DNA of 64,000 bases from Delphinus delphis (GCF_949987515.2 NC_082687.1:117285838-117349837), one strand, 5' to 3'; positions 49,945 through 62,440 are shown, numbered from the stretch's first letter. Translations and numbers: made by a program. Notes: generated by a model from the letters alone, not told the origin.

Positions 49945-50760
49945 TAGCTTTCATTCAGTCTTTTAGTTCTTCCAGTAAATATTCATTATATTTCTTTGTG
50001 CCAGGTACTCTGCTAGGCACAGGGGTCACAGTGGTAAAAAGGCAGATAATGTCCCTGCCCTCATGGAGCTATTTCTACCAAGAAATGCAGATAACAGAAA
50101 ATAACAAGCAAATAATACCAGGGAAGTAACAGATAGCAGATAAGAGAGCGAATAACTGAGGAATGACATCTTAGAAAGAGGGGTCAGAAAAGCCTTCTCC
50201 AAGCACTTAGTATTCTAATGAAGATCTCAAGGATAAGATGTCTAGCCTGGTAAAGAGTTGGGGCAGAGCATTTCAGGCAGAGAGGACTGCAAGGCAGTAG
50301 GGAAGAAAATGATCACTATGATCAAGGAAAGAAAGAGGCTTATGTGGCTCTAGCCACATTGGTGAAAATGGTTGGAGAGGTAAGATGGTAAGGGCAGCCA
50401 CAGCTCATGAATGCTTTGCATGCTTTGTAGGCTATAATGAGGAATTTGGATTTCCTCCTAAAAACCATGGGAGCTATGGAAGGGTTCCTAGCCAGTGGAA
50501 CTGGCATTTAAATGCACATTTAACCTGTGCATTTAAAAATGAGGGAAATGAATTGAAGCAGGGCAAGGGTAACCATAGGAAGACCAATTGGGAAGTTCTT
50601 GCAGAAGTCCAGGCAAACAATGGTTAAAGCGGAGTCACTGGAGATGGAAGAAACACATACAGATTTTAGTTATATTTGGAAGATAGACTCAACAGGTCTT
50701 GGAAATGTATTAGACGTGGGCAGAAAAGAAAGGGAGGCACTGCAGTTTATTTTTAGATTT
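49945..50760 (+). repeat. Ancient interspersed repeat (copy C)
   Basis: It reads TTTGTGCCAGGTACTCTGC, GTCCCTGCCCTCATGGAGCT, GAGCATTTCAGGCAGAGAGG and TTGCAGAAGTCCAGGC, in the same order as copy A. The open frames at 50385-50805 are remnants within it and not genes. Confidence 0.65.
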
Positions 50761-50944
50761 TATGGTTTGAATCATTGGTTGGATGGCATAATTTTACTGA
50801 GATGAGGAAGACTTAAAGTGAGAAATAAATTTAGGAGGGAAAATAAAAAGTTCTATGTTTGTACATACCGAACTGATATTAAGAGTGGACATTTTAAACT
50901 TTACCATGGAAAACTGCTCTTAAAGTAAACAAACCACCAGATAA

Positions 50945-51190
50945 CAGTAAGAATGGCTAATGATCATTGGGTGCTTACCATGTCAGCCCTTGTTTACATA
51001 TTAAGTTATATAATTCCCCAGACAATCACTCTATAAATAAGTTACTATCGTGACCTCCATTTTACAGATACGGAAAGTAAGGTATAGAATGGTCAAGTTA
51101 CCTCCCCAAGGCCTCACATTTGTAAGTGGCAGATTCAGGATGCAAATCCAGGCATTCTGATTCCAGAGACTGGCCTTTTAATCTCTGTAT
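50945..51190 (-). repeat. MIR SINE
   Basis: Reverse MIR: TCATTGGGTGCTTACCATGT, then CTCCATTTTACAGATACGGA, then AAATCCAGGCATTCTGATTC. Confidence 0.8.
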
Positions 51191-51514
51191 AAAGAAAAAG
51201 TAATGACCTGGTGCCAGGAATGTAATTAAATCTTACTTATTTCTAAATAAAACCAACAGGAGCACAGCTCTCTACACATTACATGATAAGATTTATTATA
51301 CACTGATTTTTTAATAAATGACAAATCTGTTGCTAAAATAAAGAACTTTTCTTATCATGAATGCCATTATAGAAATCACATTATGTACTAGGCACCAAGT
51401 AGAGATTACTGCTCAGCAAGGACTTCTCCCAGAGGAATTAACTGGATCCCCATTTCGCTCTCTTATCCAGTGGCAATCACCTGCAGGCACCCATTTCCAT
51501 CCACAGTTACCACT

Positions 51515-51780
51515 TCAGAAACTATTTATTGACCACCTATAATGAGCCAGGCATTGGAGTAAGCATGGGATCTACGATTCCCTGCCTTCATGGAGCTCCT
51601 GACTAGAGACAGAGACACAAAAAAATGAAACCACCAATTAAACTGTGATATGTGCTGAATGTAGTACACACGGCTGGGGGACCCAACCCTACATGGGGGA
51701 CAGTAGGTAGGATTTAATCAGGACACAGCTAAATATTTCTTAGCCAGGGAAGAGAAGGAGCTGACAGAGTACTTTGGACC
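51515..51780 (+). repeat. Ancient interspersed repeat (copy E, short)
   Basis: It reads AACTATTTATTGACCACCTA, ATGAGCCAGGCATTGGAGTA and CTGCCTTCATGGAGCTCCTG, the start of the same family as copies A to D. Confidence 0.6.
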
Positions 51781-52209
51781 TGCTACAGGAGCATTTGTGC
51801 CATTTGACACAGGTAGCAGCTAGTAGGTTTCCAAAACTTCCAACGGAGCAAATGTGGAAATGCCTTTACCTGTTCTTAACATGAGTGCTCCAACCCTGCC
51901 CCTGCCCTCCTCTTTCCGAAGGCTCTCCCTGAGTAACCCAATTACAACCACCTCATCCTGATGACAGATAATCCATATCCAAGCTTGACTCAATGATCCC
52001 TTCAGCTTCAGCCCTGAATCACACTAGACTTTACTGCTTGAGTGATTCTCAAACAGCATCGATTCAGAAGAGACTTCACTTCCCCCATAGCCTGCTCCTT
52101 TTCCTACATGCCCTGGTTCCACCACCATCCACCCAACTACCTAAGCCAGGACTGAAATCATTGCCCTACTTTTCTCCTCACCCCAGCCCTTACTCAACAC
52201 ATCAGTCAC

Positions 52210-52860
52210 CAAACACTGTGAGCTCCCTCCTTAGCATCTCTGGTTATTCGCCTGCCCTACCACCACCATTGTCACAGCATTCGATCAGCCCTTCCCGGCC
52301 TTTTACTGCAGTGGGGTCTTAAGTGTCTTGCTGCTGCATCCCCAGTCTGTTCTTCATACAAGTGCCAGAATAATATTGCAAAAATGCACGTTGTGGTCTT
52401 CCCTGGCATCAAAGCCATCAACAGCTCCCCATGGTTCACAGACTAAAGTCCCAACTCCTGTGAAGCCCTCTGGTATTTCATCTTTTCCTGCCTTTCAGCC
52501 TTACCTTTTGCTAATAACCCCTCTTCTTCTAGTGCTTCACACTCCTCCCACACCAAACTACTTACAATTCCATGAACTCCTTATGTGGTTTCAGACAGCA
52601 AGCTTCGGCTCATACTTCTCTCTCTGCTTTAAACGCCTTTCAACACTATCCCCACACCTCGACCCATCTTTCGAGTCTCAACTCACGGATCAACTTGTCT
52701 CTGAAGTTTTTTTTGATTACTCTGTCTCTGCCCCAAATAGAACTGACCTTTTCCTCCCTTATGTCCCCACCACTTCTAGGGCCAAATGTTTCCAGAGCAA
52801 TTCATTATAGTGATCCCATCAGTCTAGCACGATGCCTGCCTATCAGATAGCTTCATCCAC
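52210..52860 (+). repeat. L2 LINE 3' region
   Basis: Landmarks are AACAGCTCCCCATGGTTCAC, then GACTAAAGTCCCAACTCC, then TCTGCTTTAAACGCC, in the order of the L2 3' part. The 160-codon plus-strand frame at 52328-52810 is a chance frame through it, with no reverse transcriptase motif. Confidence 0.65.
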
Positions 52861-53029
52861 AACAACACAATTCATGGACCAGTACTTATCATCCAGCAGT
52901 AGTAGGTGCTGTGGCTAAATGTTGGAGAAGTGGAAAAGGCATATGAAACAATCTTTGCCCTCATAACTTATTTACAGTCACAAAATAAAAGTCTTCAGTC
53001 TAAAAGTCAAAAGCCCTCCCAGGATTTAG

Positions 53030-53470
53030 CCTGAAGTTAATATAGTTTAAGCTGGTTTCGTGTAGTTTAAGGGACTTGATTTATAGAGGCCCCTTCTAAA
53101 GTTCTGTGCTAATTTTATATTTTTAACTTTAGGTCTTTATTTTCTTAAAGTGGGCCCCAAATTTGGACATATTTGAGGCTCCACAAAACCTGCACCCACC
53201 TCTGGTTCCAAGACTTAGATGATTATCTGTAGTCACAAATTTTTGTAAATAAAGCCTAAAGAAAAGTCAACAGCGATTTGGGAGGGTTTGCGGGCGCGGC
53301 ACAGGCCTCCTCCTGTGCCCACAGACGGAGCGCTGAGTGGGAGTGGCCCAGCGCCACCCCCCAGTCCTCCCCTGGAGTAGAGCAGGAGGGTGGGGCCTCC
53401 GACCCAGAGTCTCCTACTGTCTCCCTCCTTTCCTACCACCCACATGCCCTAAAAGAGGAGTGAACTAGAA
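53030..53470. other. Intergenic, with a local GC-rich patch
   Basis: About 130 bases near 53280-53410 are GC-rich with several CpGs (GCGGGCGCGGC) in AT-rich surroundings. I recognise no exon or repeat. It is too short to call a CpG-island promoter. Confidence 0.4.
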
Positions 53471-53929
53471 AACAGTGAAGGAAAAGAAAGGTGACAAATA
53501 CTTCAGGAACAGCAGAATACCGAGGTTCTGAGCTATGAACAGAAAATGCATCACGCTGGCTCACTCAGTGTCATCAGGTTCACACCGATCCTGTGACCTG
53601 ACTAAAATTTCAGATTAAAACATGTTTGCTGTGGTGAAGAAGTGAGGGGAAGAGGGAGGTTCGAAGCAGGAGAAAAAGGGAAGAAGGACATATGACAAAG
53701 ACAAAGAACATGACTAATGATTCCAGGTCTTCCTTGTGTCATTTGTGGCCTCAAGGAATAATGAGCAAAAGGAATAATGGGCTGGGAATCCGTCATCCAC
53801 ATTCCTTCTCCCTACTTCGCCCCTCCTTCAGCATCTCCTTCAGAATCAAGCCAGGCCCTTGACACAATAGCTCCATGTGACAAAAGGGAGAAAGAGTGTT
53901 GGCGAACCTAAGTTTGTGTGCCTGTCGCA

Positions 53930-54330
53930 CAGGGAGGCCAAACAAACCGAAACATTCAAGTTTGGAGCAGAGAAAGGTTTATTGCGAGGGCCAAGCAAGG
54001 AGAACAAGCAGCTCATACTCAGAAGACCCAAACTTCTCGATGGCTTTCAGGGATGAGTTTTTAAAGGCAACATTTGGGGTGAAGGTTGCAGAGTGCATGA
54101 CTTTCTTCTGATTGGTTGGTGGTGAGGTAACAGGGTGGTGTTTCAGGAATCTCAATCATCAACCTGGGTCTGACCAGTCTGGGGTCTACAAGCTTGTGCT
54201 CAGCATGAAGTCATCATCCTCCACCTGGGTGGGGGGGTCTTAGTTCCTGCAGAACAACTTAAAGATACGTGTTGGATTGTTACGGGTATCCCTTGAGGAG
54301 GAACTAGGGATTAAAGGAAAATGACATACC
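53930..54330 (-). mobile_element. Endogenous retrovirus LTR, decayed
   Basis: It contains GAGAAAGGTTTATTGCGAGG (reverse CAATAAACCTTTCTC, a typical LTR poly(A) region), CTTCTGATTGGTTGGTGG and CCTTGAGGAGGAACTAGGGA. The orientation is minus and the ends are not clear. No retroviral coding sequence adjoins it. Confidence 0.65.
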
Positions 54331-54970
54331 AACTTTATAAATGAGCAACTAGACCCAGAGTGGTAAGGGACTCTTCCAAGTTTACACCATCAGTAAGGGC
54401 CAGGATTGTGTTTTATCACTGAACTATTATTGTTTCTTGTCTGCTTTTCCTTGTTTCTGCATTCTTTCACTTCCCTTATTAGTTACTGCTTGAATCCTTG
54501 GAAATCAGGGAAGGCCTAGGAGACTAAAGCCTTTTTCTTCAAAGGCGTCTGAGTCCACTTCCTGGTTCTGGCTTGGGTAGGACTTAGATCTTTCTAGGTC
54601 CCAGCACAGAAAAGACTATGGGTCCACCACGGCTCCCATTATGTAATTCAAATAACACTTTAATATTTTTAATGACACATAACTTACCTGTACACTGAAA
54701 TTAGGACTACTGTTTTTCTAGACTTTGTGAGTTTTACATTTTGAACGAGCTGGTTAGAGTTGATCTCTCTCTCTCTCTCCCCTCCCTGATACATGCTTGG
54801 TTTGCCTATTCTAACACCGTCCTGGCCCTTACTGACGGTGTGATTTTGGCAGCGTTCCTTATCACTCTGGGTCTGGTCACTCATTTATAAAGTTGGTGTG
54901 TCATATTCCTTTAATCTCTATGAGTTTATCAGAGATCATTCTCTTTCATTTTTAAAGCAAAATAACAATT

Positions 54971-55719
54971 TAAAGTACTTCTGCTCTGGGGCTTCCCTGG
55001 TAGCGCAGTGGTTAAGAGTCTGCCTGCCGGGCTTCCCTGGTGGCGCAGTGGTTAAGAGTCTGTCTGCCAATGTAGGGGACACGGGTTCGAGCCCCGGTCG
55101 GGGAAGATCCCACATGCCGCGGAGCAACTAAGCCCATGTGCCACAACTACTTAGCCTGCACTCTAGAGCCCACGAGCCACAACTACTGAGCCCACGCGCC
55201 ACAACTATTGAAGCCCATGCACCTAGAGCCCGTGCTCCACAACAAGAGAGGCCACCGCAATGAGAAGCCCGCACACCGCAACGAAGAGCAGCCCCCGCTG
55301 GCTGCAACTAGAGAAAGGCTGCGGACAGCAACGAAGACCCAACGCAGCCAAAAATAAATAAATAGATCTATTAAAAAAAAAAAAAGAGTCCGCCTGCCAA
55401 TGCAGGGGACATGAGTTCGAGCCCTGGTCCGGCAAGATCCCACATGCTGCGGAGCAGCTAAGCGCATTCACCACAACTACTGAGCCTGCGCTCTAGAGCC
55501 CGTGAGCCACAACTACAGAGGCCGTGTGCTGCAACTACTGAAGCCCACGTGCCTAGAGCCCGTGCTCCGTAACAAGAGAAGCCACTGCAGTGAGAAGCCC
55601 GCACACCGCAATGAAGAGTAGCCCCTGCTAGCCACAACCAGAGAAAAGCCCACGAGCGGCAATAAAGACCCAACACAGCCAAAACTAAAAAAATAAATAA
55701 AATAAAGTACTTCTGCTCT
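54971..55719 (+). mobile_element. CHR-type SINE (long form), interrupted by a second CHR SINE
   Basis: The outer element is 54988-55702, flanked by the perfect 17-bp duplication TAAAGTACTTCTGCTCT at 54971-54987 and 55703-55719. It starts GGGGCTTCCCTGGTAGCGCA, breaks after AAGAGTCTGCCTGCC, resumes at 55384 and ends in an A-rich AAATAAATAAA tail. Confidence 0.93.
55014..55398 (+). mobile_element. CHR-type SINE nested inside the outer copy
   Basis: The inner element is 55029-55383, forward: GGGCTTCCCTGGTGGCGCAG through ACGCAGCCAAAAATAAATAA and an A-run. The duplicated host site is AAGAGTCTGCCTGCC at 55014-55028 and AAGAGTCCGCCTGCC at 55384-55398, with one mismatch. Confidence 0.92.
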
Positions 55720-55830
55720 AGTTTGTACATCCTACCGACTTGTACAGCATAGAGAATTCCAGTCTGGATGAGAGAAGACATCCTGTGTATGTAGTGATAT
55801 GTTTCATTTTACTCATTCTGTAAATATTTA

Positions 55831-56262
55831 CTGAATGTAAGGTCGGATCTTAACAAACGGCACCGCGAAACAAAGGAAAGCTTCAAGGGAGCTTTATTAG
55901 GGAGCGCTCCCGGGCGAGGTTCACTGGTCCGAGAGAAAGGGGCCAGAGAAGTCGCACCCGGGCGAGGGTTGGGCAAGATTTTATAGGGGAAGAAGGGAAA
56001 GGGGTGTGGTGAATCTGGGAGGGCGCAGGGTATTCCTTATTTGGTGGTCTTTTCGGGTATCCTGGGGAACGGTTAGTCCCGCCCCTCGGAAGGCGGTAAG
56101 CTGGGCCGGGTGCAAAGTCCGCAGGTCAGTGCCTGGAACTGGGTGGTCCGGAATGTCTCCAGGTCAGTTTCTGGAACTGGGTGGTCCGGAGAGTTTCGGT
56201 CTGATGCAACCTGTGAATCTGATTGTGTTCCCCTGCCTCGGGCCAGTTGGCCTTACACTGAA
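55831..56262 (-). mobile_element. Solo LTR of an endogenous retrovirus
   Basis: The element is 55836-56257 (422 bp). It opens TGTAAGG and closes CCTTACA, which are perfect inverted ends with TG...CA. The 5-bp duplication CTGAA lies at 55831-55835 and 56258-56262. A reverse poly(A) signal (GAGCTTTATTAGG) near the left sets the minus orientation. A 38-bp-period tandem duplication (CTGGAACTGGGTGGTCCGG, twice) lies at about 56123-56198. No gag, pol or env sequence remains. The 172-codon frame from 56006 runs through the LTR and into flanking DNA and is not a gene. Confidence 0.92.
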
Positions 56263-56424
56263 TACCTATCATTTAACAGCTGCTGAGTGTACAGTGATGA
56301 GTGGAGCAGACATACTCCTTGCCTTGTCCAGTTTACTTCAATGGAGCTTGCAGTCTATTGAATACAGTTGTGGAGCCTGGGAACAGCCCAGATATCTGAT
56401 TTCCAGAACCTATCCTCTAGGATC

Positions 56425-56560
56425 TAGTATGGTGGTGAGGAAGCTGATTCTGCAGTCAGGTGGCCTAGGTTCAAATCCCAGTGCTGTCACTTCCTTGCTT
56501 TGTGACCTTGAGCAAGTTTCTTAGCCTCTCTGTCCTGCTATTTCCTCCAGGCTAACAATA
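56425..56560 (+). repeat. MIR SINE (5' part)
   Basis: Forward MIR: GGTTCAAATCCCAGTGCTGT, then GTGACCTTGAGCAAGTTTCT, then AGCCTCTCTGTCC. Confidence 0.8.
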
Positions 56561-57984
56561 GCAAGTCCACATGCCCAGGGTATATTTCCTGACACACATG
56601 ACTGTTTTACTGCCAGATCTTGTGCTGTGGCTCAGGGTTGCTCAGGACTGTGGGTTCAAAAAAGACGGCTGTGTACTTCCTCCACAGAGGATGTCCAGCT
56701 TTAGGCCAGAGAGGGAAGGATGAGTCTTCCCAGTTTGTGTCTTACTCTGGCGTCTGGGTTAAGCAGCACTATCCAAACATCATACTGAGTTTTCAGAGAA
56801 AACAACCTTCCTGTTTTTACTCAAAGCCCATTCAATCTTCCCCACCCTCTCCCCTATGTTTGAAAAAGTATCCTTGGCAGCTTAAATTAGGAGATCGGGT
56901 ATAAATGTAACTCGGATTTCATCTGTCTCCTGGTCCTTCTCTTTGAGCTCCTCAACATCCTCCCCCAACCACACACAAAATAATGAATCCACTTCACAGA
57001 AAAATATTGCTGAGAAATGTGGACTTGACAAAGGATTTTATGGAAACAAAGGAAGAGAAAGTTCAGAGCACACACTCCAGAGCTGACCATTTGAAAATTC
57101 CTTGTAGACATTTTTCCATTTCTCTTTTCCAGATTCCCTTTCCTGCCAGGTTACTAGCAAAGGTGCCATTCTTTCTCCTCCTGGTGTCACCCATCCCCAT
57201 AAAATTGCAAAGATGTAAAAATCAACCCTCAAGTTCATCCACGTCAGAAAATACACTCAGAAGATGTACTATGCTTACTTCTCTGGCTTCCCAACTTCAC
57301 TGATTTCATGGCCTGAGTATTCCAGCTCATGAATACAAACAATCAAGAGTTTTTTCAACCAACGCCTTAAGCTGTTTTTAGCAACAGGCTTGGTCTGGGC
57401 ACCCAAAACGTCAGGTTGCCCTTCACAGTTTGTGCAGTCTGATGTTGAGTCAAGTTGCCTGATCACATTGCTTGGTGATCAGCCTAATACAAAGTCATAG
57501 TGTTTAAATCATTATGCTGAGATTTATGTTTCAATGAGTCAGTTGCATTATCTTTCTGCACCATTTTTGCCTTAAGCAATAAAACACAGCTGTAGAAGAA
57601 TGAGAGATAAAAAAGATACAGTTAACAAAGAATCCTAATTCTGGACCCCTTAAAGGAGTCCAAGCCAGAACTTAGACTGTTTTCATTGCCTTGCCCTGTT
57701 TAGGATTTTGCTTGGTTGGCCTTCACATTAGGAAAGTTGATTGTTTACAAATGTTTGAACATTTTTCTCACACACCCATGTTTGGGTGTGCCTTTGGAAT
57801 AACAAAAGATGAGTAAAAGAATTTAATTTGATCCTCATTTTGAGCGAAATATTGAAAGTAAGCAATAAAAATTGGAAGTAGGAATATATACCTGGATTCC
57901 AGCTTGTGAGTTTGTTTCCACAACACATATGACAGAGGCCCTTAAAATAGAGTGTGAGACTATTCCAGTGTAAGACTGCAAGGG

Positions 57985-58125
57985 AAGAGAGATCACGTAA
58001 TTCAAACTTCGCCCATCACTGATGAGGAAATCAAATCCCAGAGAAGTTATGTGACCTGTTTAGCATCACACAATGGAAGGAATTCCAGGTCAAGGTCTCC
58101 TGATTCCCAGGAACTTACTTCTTTC
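57985..58125 (-). repeat. MIR SINE fragment
   Basis: Reverse MIR: ATCACTGATGAGGAAATCAA, then CCCAGAGAAGTTATGTGACC. Confidence 0.65.
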
Positions 58126-58139
58126 AATTATATTATGCT

Positions 58140-59760
58140 GTCATGTAATATGAAGGTTCCCTTTTTACCAAAAAATCATATACATGTTTAATAAACTTGG
58201 TAAATTTTGTTTATTTTGAGTACCTAATGCCAGAGATTTATGAAAAACAAGCAAAAACAATCTACTGGAGTTCAAAAATAAAACAAAAACCAATAGTTAA
58301 GAAAAAAAAACTTTCCATTACATGATGTAGGTTAATCTTTCTGTTTCCCAGTATCTTAGTTGTCTTTACCAGCACAGTAATTAGAAAACTAGGAAACATC
58401 AAAGTTAGTTAGGGATGTCATTATTATTAAAGAAAAATTTTTTATTATTTACAAACTTTATATTTTGAAATAGACTTAGGAATTTACTTAGATATTTAGA
58501 AATAAAAATTTTTCATCCGGCTTCTCAGCCATTATCACTACTTATGAGACTCAAATAAATTATAACTAAGGAGCTATAGAGCTGTATGTAGGTGAGGTGG
58601 AATGTGAACTGAAGATCTGTCAGGAGTGAACCTCAGAATTTTAAATAAGTGAGGTCAGAGCTAGAGACAGAGAGAGGAGACAAGTGTCTTCATCATTACT
58701 CATGATAAGGCAGCAGCAAATCACCTTGACTGAGGAACCATGAAGGTCTGTTTGGTATTAGAAGCAAATTACAGAAGTGATCATGTCAGGACAGCTCTGA
58801 TGGATCTGATTTGGTGCATCCACTCCTATCACGTGAATAATTATATATTCAGAGTCACATATTTTTACCACAGATATCATACAGTTGTAATTTCCCTCTA
58901 AGGGAGCAATAATAATTCACACTTTAGATTGTTTTTGGATACATTAGAGCTTTAACCTCCTATTTCAAATACATAATCCAAGATTCTAATAGATAATCCC
59001 AGCTCTCTGTTGCCAGCACATTCCAGATTTCACAGGTTCACAGAATTTTTAGTCACCTAGGAGTAATCAGATCCAGCAGAGATTTGTGTTTGTTTTCTTT
59101 TGTTTTAAGTATAGGCATAGAAAGTTCGCTTATCTAGTACTGGTTTTGCTCCCCATCTGCAAGAGATCAAAGTTAGTATGGAAAGTATCTCCGGCATGGG
59201 TAAGTTGTGAAATCAAAACAACTGCATGTGTCAGGAGAGTTTACTTTTTGGATAGACACTCATGAGCAAAAACTGAAGAAGAGGTAAACATAATACACAT
59301 AATACATATTAAAATAAAAAGTGCTCAGTCAACCAAATATAAAAATCAAACTCCATAAAATGAGTAAAAAAAAAAAAAAGGTTAAAAAAATGCCAACATT
59401 ATTAGCAAAAATTGCCAAGAGTATCAAGAAATATGTTAGGTAACTAGTTGTGAAGGATGACTATTAAAAGAAATATCATTTCTTCCTGACAGAGTTTTTG
59501 CTCCAAAATGAACACAATGATACAAATGCTAGCAAAGAAAAAAATATATATTATTGCCAGAGGAAAAAAATTCCTCTAACTTAAGTTTCATATTTCCAGA
59601 AGTTACTTAGCTATTTTTAGGGTTTTTCCTCCAACTGGAAATTTGATGCATGTGGGGGGAAAAAAAAAAGGTTAATGGAAGAAACAAATCAGAGGACAGA
59701 GTTTATGGAAAATAGAAGGATAATGAGAACAGAGAAGACTGAATCAAGATGGTGCAGGGA
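58140..59760. other. Intergenic sequence, no gene seen
   Basis: AT-rich with several A-runs. I can support no coding, RNA or repeat feature. Confidence 0.55.
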
Positions 59761-59769
59761 TGACCATTT

Positions 59770-60600
59770 ATTCATTCTTTCTTTTTTTCTTTCTTCAACA
59801 AATAATTATCGAGTGCCATGTATTCTTCTAGGCACTGGGGATACAGCAGGGAACAAAATAAAGTACTTTCCTTTCTGTGGCTTGAGGTCTAGTGCCGGGT
59901 GGGCCAACTTTTTCTATAAAGTGTCAATAGATATTTTAGGTTTTGTGATCCATACAGTCTCTTTCATGACTACTTAACTCTGTTGTAAATGTCAAAGCCA
60001 TCAGAGAAAGACAGACAAATGGCCATGGTTGAGTTCCAATAAAAATTTTAAAGCCTAAATTTTAAAATTAAATTTTTTAATTAAAACGGATGGCAGGCAG
60101 ATTTGTCCTTCAAGCCATAGTTTGCCAACCTCTGTTCTAAGTGGAAGGAGACAAGAAAATGTATAGTATCATTTCAGGTAATGATAATTGCCTTGAAGAA
60201 AAGTAAAACAGGCTGAGGGGATAGAAGGCAATGATGTGGGAAAGCTGTTATTTTAGATTGTTACAGAAGGTCTTTGTAATGACAATGAAGCAGTGAACCT
60301 GAATGAAGTGAGGCTGTTAGAGAGGATCCAGTGCACAAGTGGAGGGTTTGATTCTAAATAACAGCATGGATAATTAATCTGTTATAATAGGAAAGAAGGC
60401 AAAATATAACATTACAGAAGCAGGTAGGTTGGCATATATGGTTGGAAGAATGTGGATGATTTCCTGGATCACTGATGGAAAGTGGCTACAATGAACACAC
60501 TTACCCTCTTCTCTTAGTGTTATTGCTATCCTTTATTCTCTGAAGACAATAAATTCAGTAAGTATTGTGGGCAGGTAAGAAATCTATAGAAGGAAATTTA
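59770..60600 (+). repeat. Ancient interspersed repeat (copy D), interrupted by a hAT-like element
   Basis: It starts TTCTAGGCACTGGGGATACA, then GCAGGGAACAAAATAAAG, then GAGGTCTAGTG. It resumes at TTCTAAGTGGAAGGAGACAA and continues with GAACCTGAATGAAGTGAGGC. Confidence 0.65.
59887..60143 (+). mobile_element. hAT-like non-autonomous DNA transposon
   Basis: The body is 59895-60134: CCAACTTTTTCTATAAAGTG, GTGATCCATACAGTCTCTTT, GAGTTCCAATAAAAATTTTA and CATAGTTTGCCAACCTCTG. It is flanked by GTCTAGTG (59887-59894) and the diverged TTCTAAGTG (60135-60143), which fits an 8-bp hAT duplication. The family name is uncertain. Confidence 0.65.
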
Positions 60601-60729
60601 ATAGCAGTTTTTAACGGAGGCAAGAGATGTAGTTGAGGAGGAAGTACATTCCAGGAATGACTAGTGGATGGTGCAACAGCTTTGAAGAATATCATATGAC
60701 CTGGACTTAGGAATCAAAATCACATTGCT

Positions 60730-62260
60730 TGACTGAGAGCATGTATTCTGATGTGCAGTGACTGTTATTACTTAAGGAAAGTAGGAAGTGAGCAGAATTC
60801 AGAAAATGTTATTAAAAGGTTAAATATTTAATCAGCAATATTATCTATCCCTGGGGGCCATGCAGGGAGAAGTAAAAGGCAATACTTAAAGAAAGGTGAA
60901 GCTTTCTATTAATTTTATGTAATCAAAACTCATGAGAAAAATTATGATAGAGACAACTGCAATATAGGAAAGAATATGGTATATAGTTCAGAATTGGGAA
61001 CAGATATAAAGAAAATTAACTTGGTATTTAAGAATTATCAATATGTATGTAACATTAATTTCTAAGCACTAAAGCACTACATATAAAATCTTACTTCATG
61101 AGAAATAAATTCTAGAAATCACTCATGTCCAGACAACAGTGATACCTGTAAGTCACAGCTAACAGTGCCTCCCCTGAAATATTACATCATACCATGTGGA
61201 TAGTTAGTGGGTGTAAACTATATTTCAAAATAAGAGGGCAAATGGTCACGCTGTCTCATTCCTTATGCCTGCTTACAGTTTGACCTAGACTGCCTGAACT
61301 TCAAAACCTTTGTTCTCCAGGAACAATCAACTCTTAAGGCAATGTTTGTCCAAAGAAATTAGCAACTGACAAGGAATCTTCACTTCAAGATCTAACTTCT
61401 CAAAATAAAACCATGAGGTTTGTATGCTGACCATAGAAACAAATCCTAATTCAAGCTGATGTCCCGTCAGAGAGCAGCAGTGATGGTCACACTGAAGAAC
61501 AAGCCCTCTTGTCCTGCACTAAAAGCCCATGGGTTTGAAGGGGAAGCAATGGAGAAAAGGCAGATTGAGTTGCCAACGTACAACACTTATAACCAGGAAG
61601 TTCCATGCTCCCTTTTCAGCTAAGTAAATGACTCACTGTTGTAATCTTGAATAAGTCACTTAAATTCCAAGTAGTCAACTTCCTTCCACCTAGTAACAAT
61701 GACTTAATACTAAGAAATCCTGAAAATCCGAGACAATATCTTTTTTATGATTACCAGCAGCTAAGAGTAATGGATGACTAAGGAAAAAAAGAAGGAAAGA
61801 AAGATCGACAAAGCAAAAATAATTCATTCTTTATTATAGTATCTCTACCACTAAGTTACTAACATTTTCTCTAGAAATGTTCTTTTTGAGGTATTTTTTG
61901 AGTGTGGGTGCTGGAATAGTTCATTCAAGAGCTAGGATTCAATTTTTTCTACTCAAACAGGTTTTCAGACTATGGCTCTTTGTCTAGGTGAGAATAGTGT
62001 GCCAGTGTCTTTTTCTGAATTCATATACTGTGTGTTCATGAATCTGAGTCCTAATCTGCTAGTTTAATTAAAGAACTCTCACCAATTTAACAAAAGTTCC
62101 AGCTTTAGTTCAGGAAGCATGACCTCACTTATTAGGATTCAGATTAGTCACTAGAAAGAGTGAGGGCTTCAGGCAGGTCACTTTTCCACAATATAAAAAG
62201 TAGATTTAAAAATTTGTTTTATTATTATTTTTAATAAACAAATAAAAAAGGAAAGAGTAT
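60730..62260. other. Intergenic sequence, no gene seen
   Basis: AT-rich, with no repeat I can name and no supported open frame. Confidence 0.5.
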
Positions 62261-62264
62261 AACA

Positions 62265-62440
62265 TAGGCCTTAAGTATGTAGATTTTAGAACTTATAGAC
62301 CTGGCTTCAAATCCTGGTTTTGTTTACTAGCTATAGGTGGCAGGAAAGCTACTTAATCACTCTGTCTCAGACTTATTTGCAAAATGGGGGCAGTGAAGCC
62401 TCATCCATTCATATTGCTGTGATAGTTAAACAAGAAAAAT
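62265..62440 (+). repeat. MIR SINE
   Basis: Forward MIR: GACCTGGCTTCAAATCCTGG, then TACTTAATCACTCTGTCTCA, then ATTTGCAAAATGGGGGCAGT. Confidence 0.78.

Noticed and set aside
52328..52810. 160-codon open frame
   Set aside because: It overlaps an L2 3' region. It has no reverse transcriptase or other motif.
53278..53463. GC-rich patch as a CpG-island promoter or exon
   Set aside because: Only about 130 bases, with no adjoining exon structure and no recognised protein.
56006..56524. 172-codon open frame
   Set aside because: It starts inside the solo LTR and ends in a MIR, so it is a composite of repeats with no protein family.
57762..57790. Short inverted repeat CACACCCA...TGGGTGTG
   Set aside because: 8-bp arms are expected by chance many times in a window of this size.
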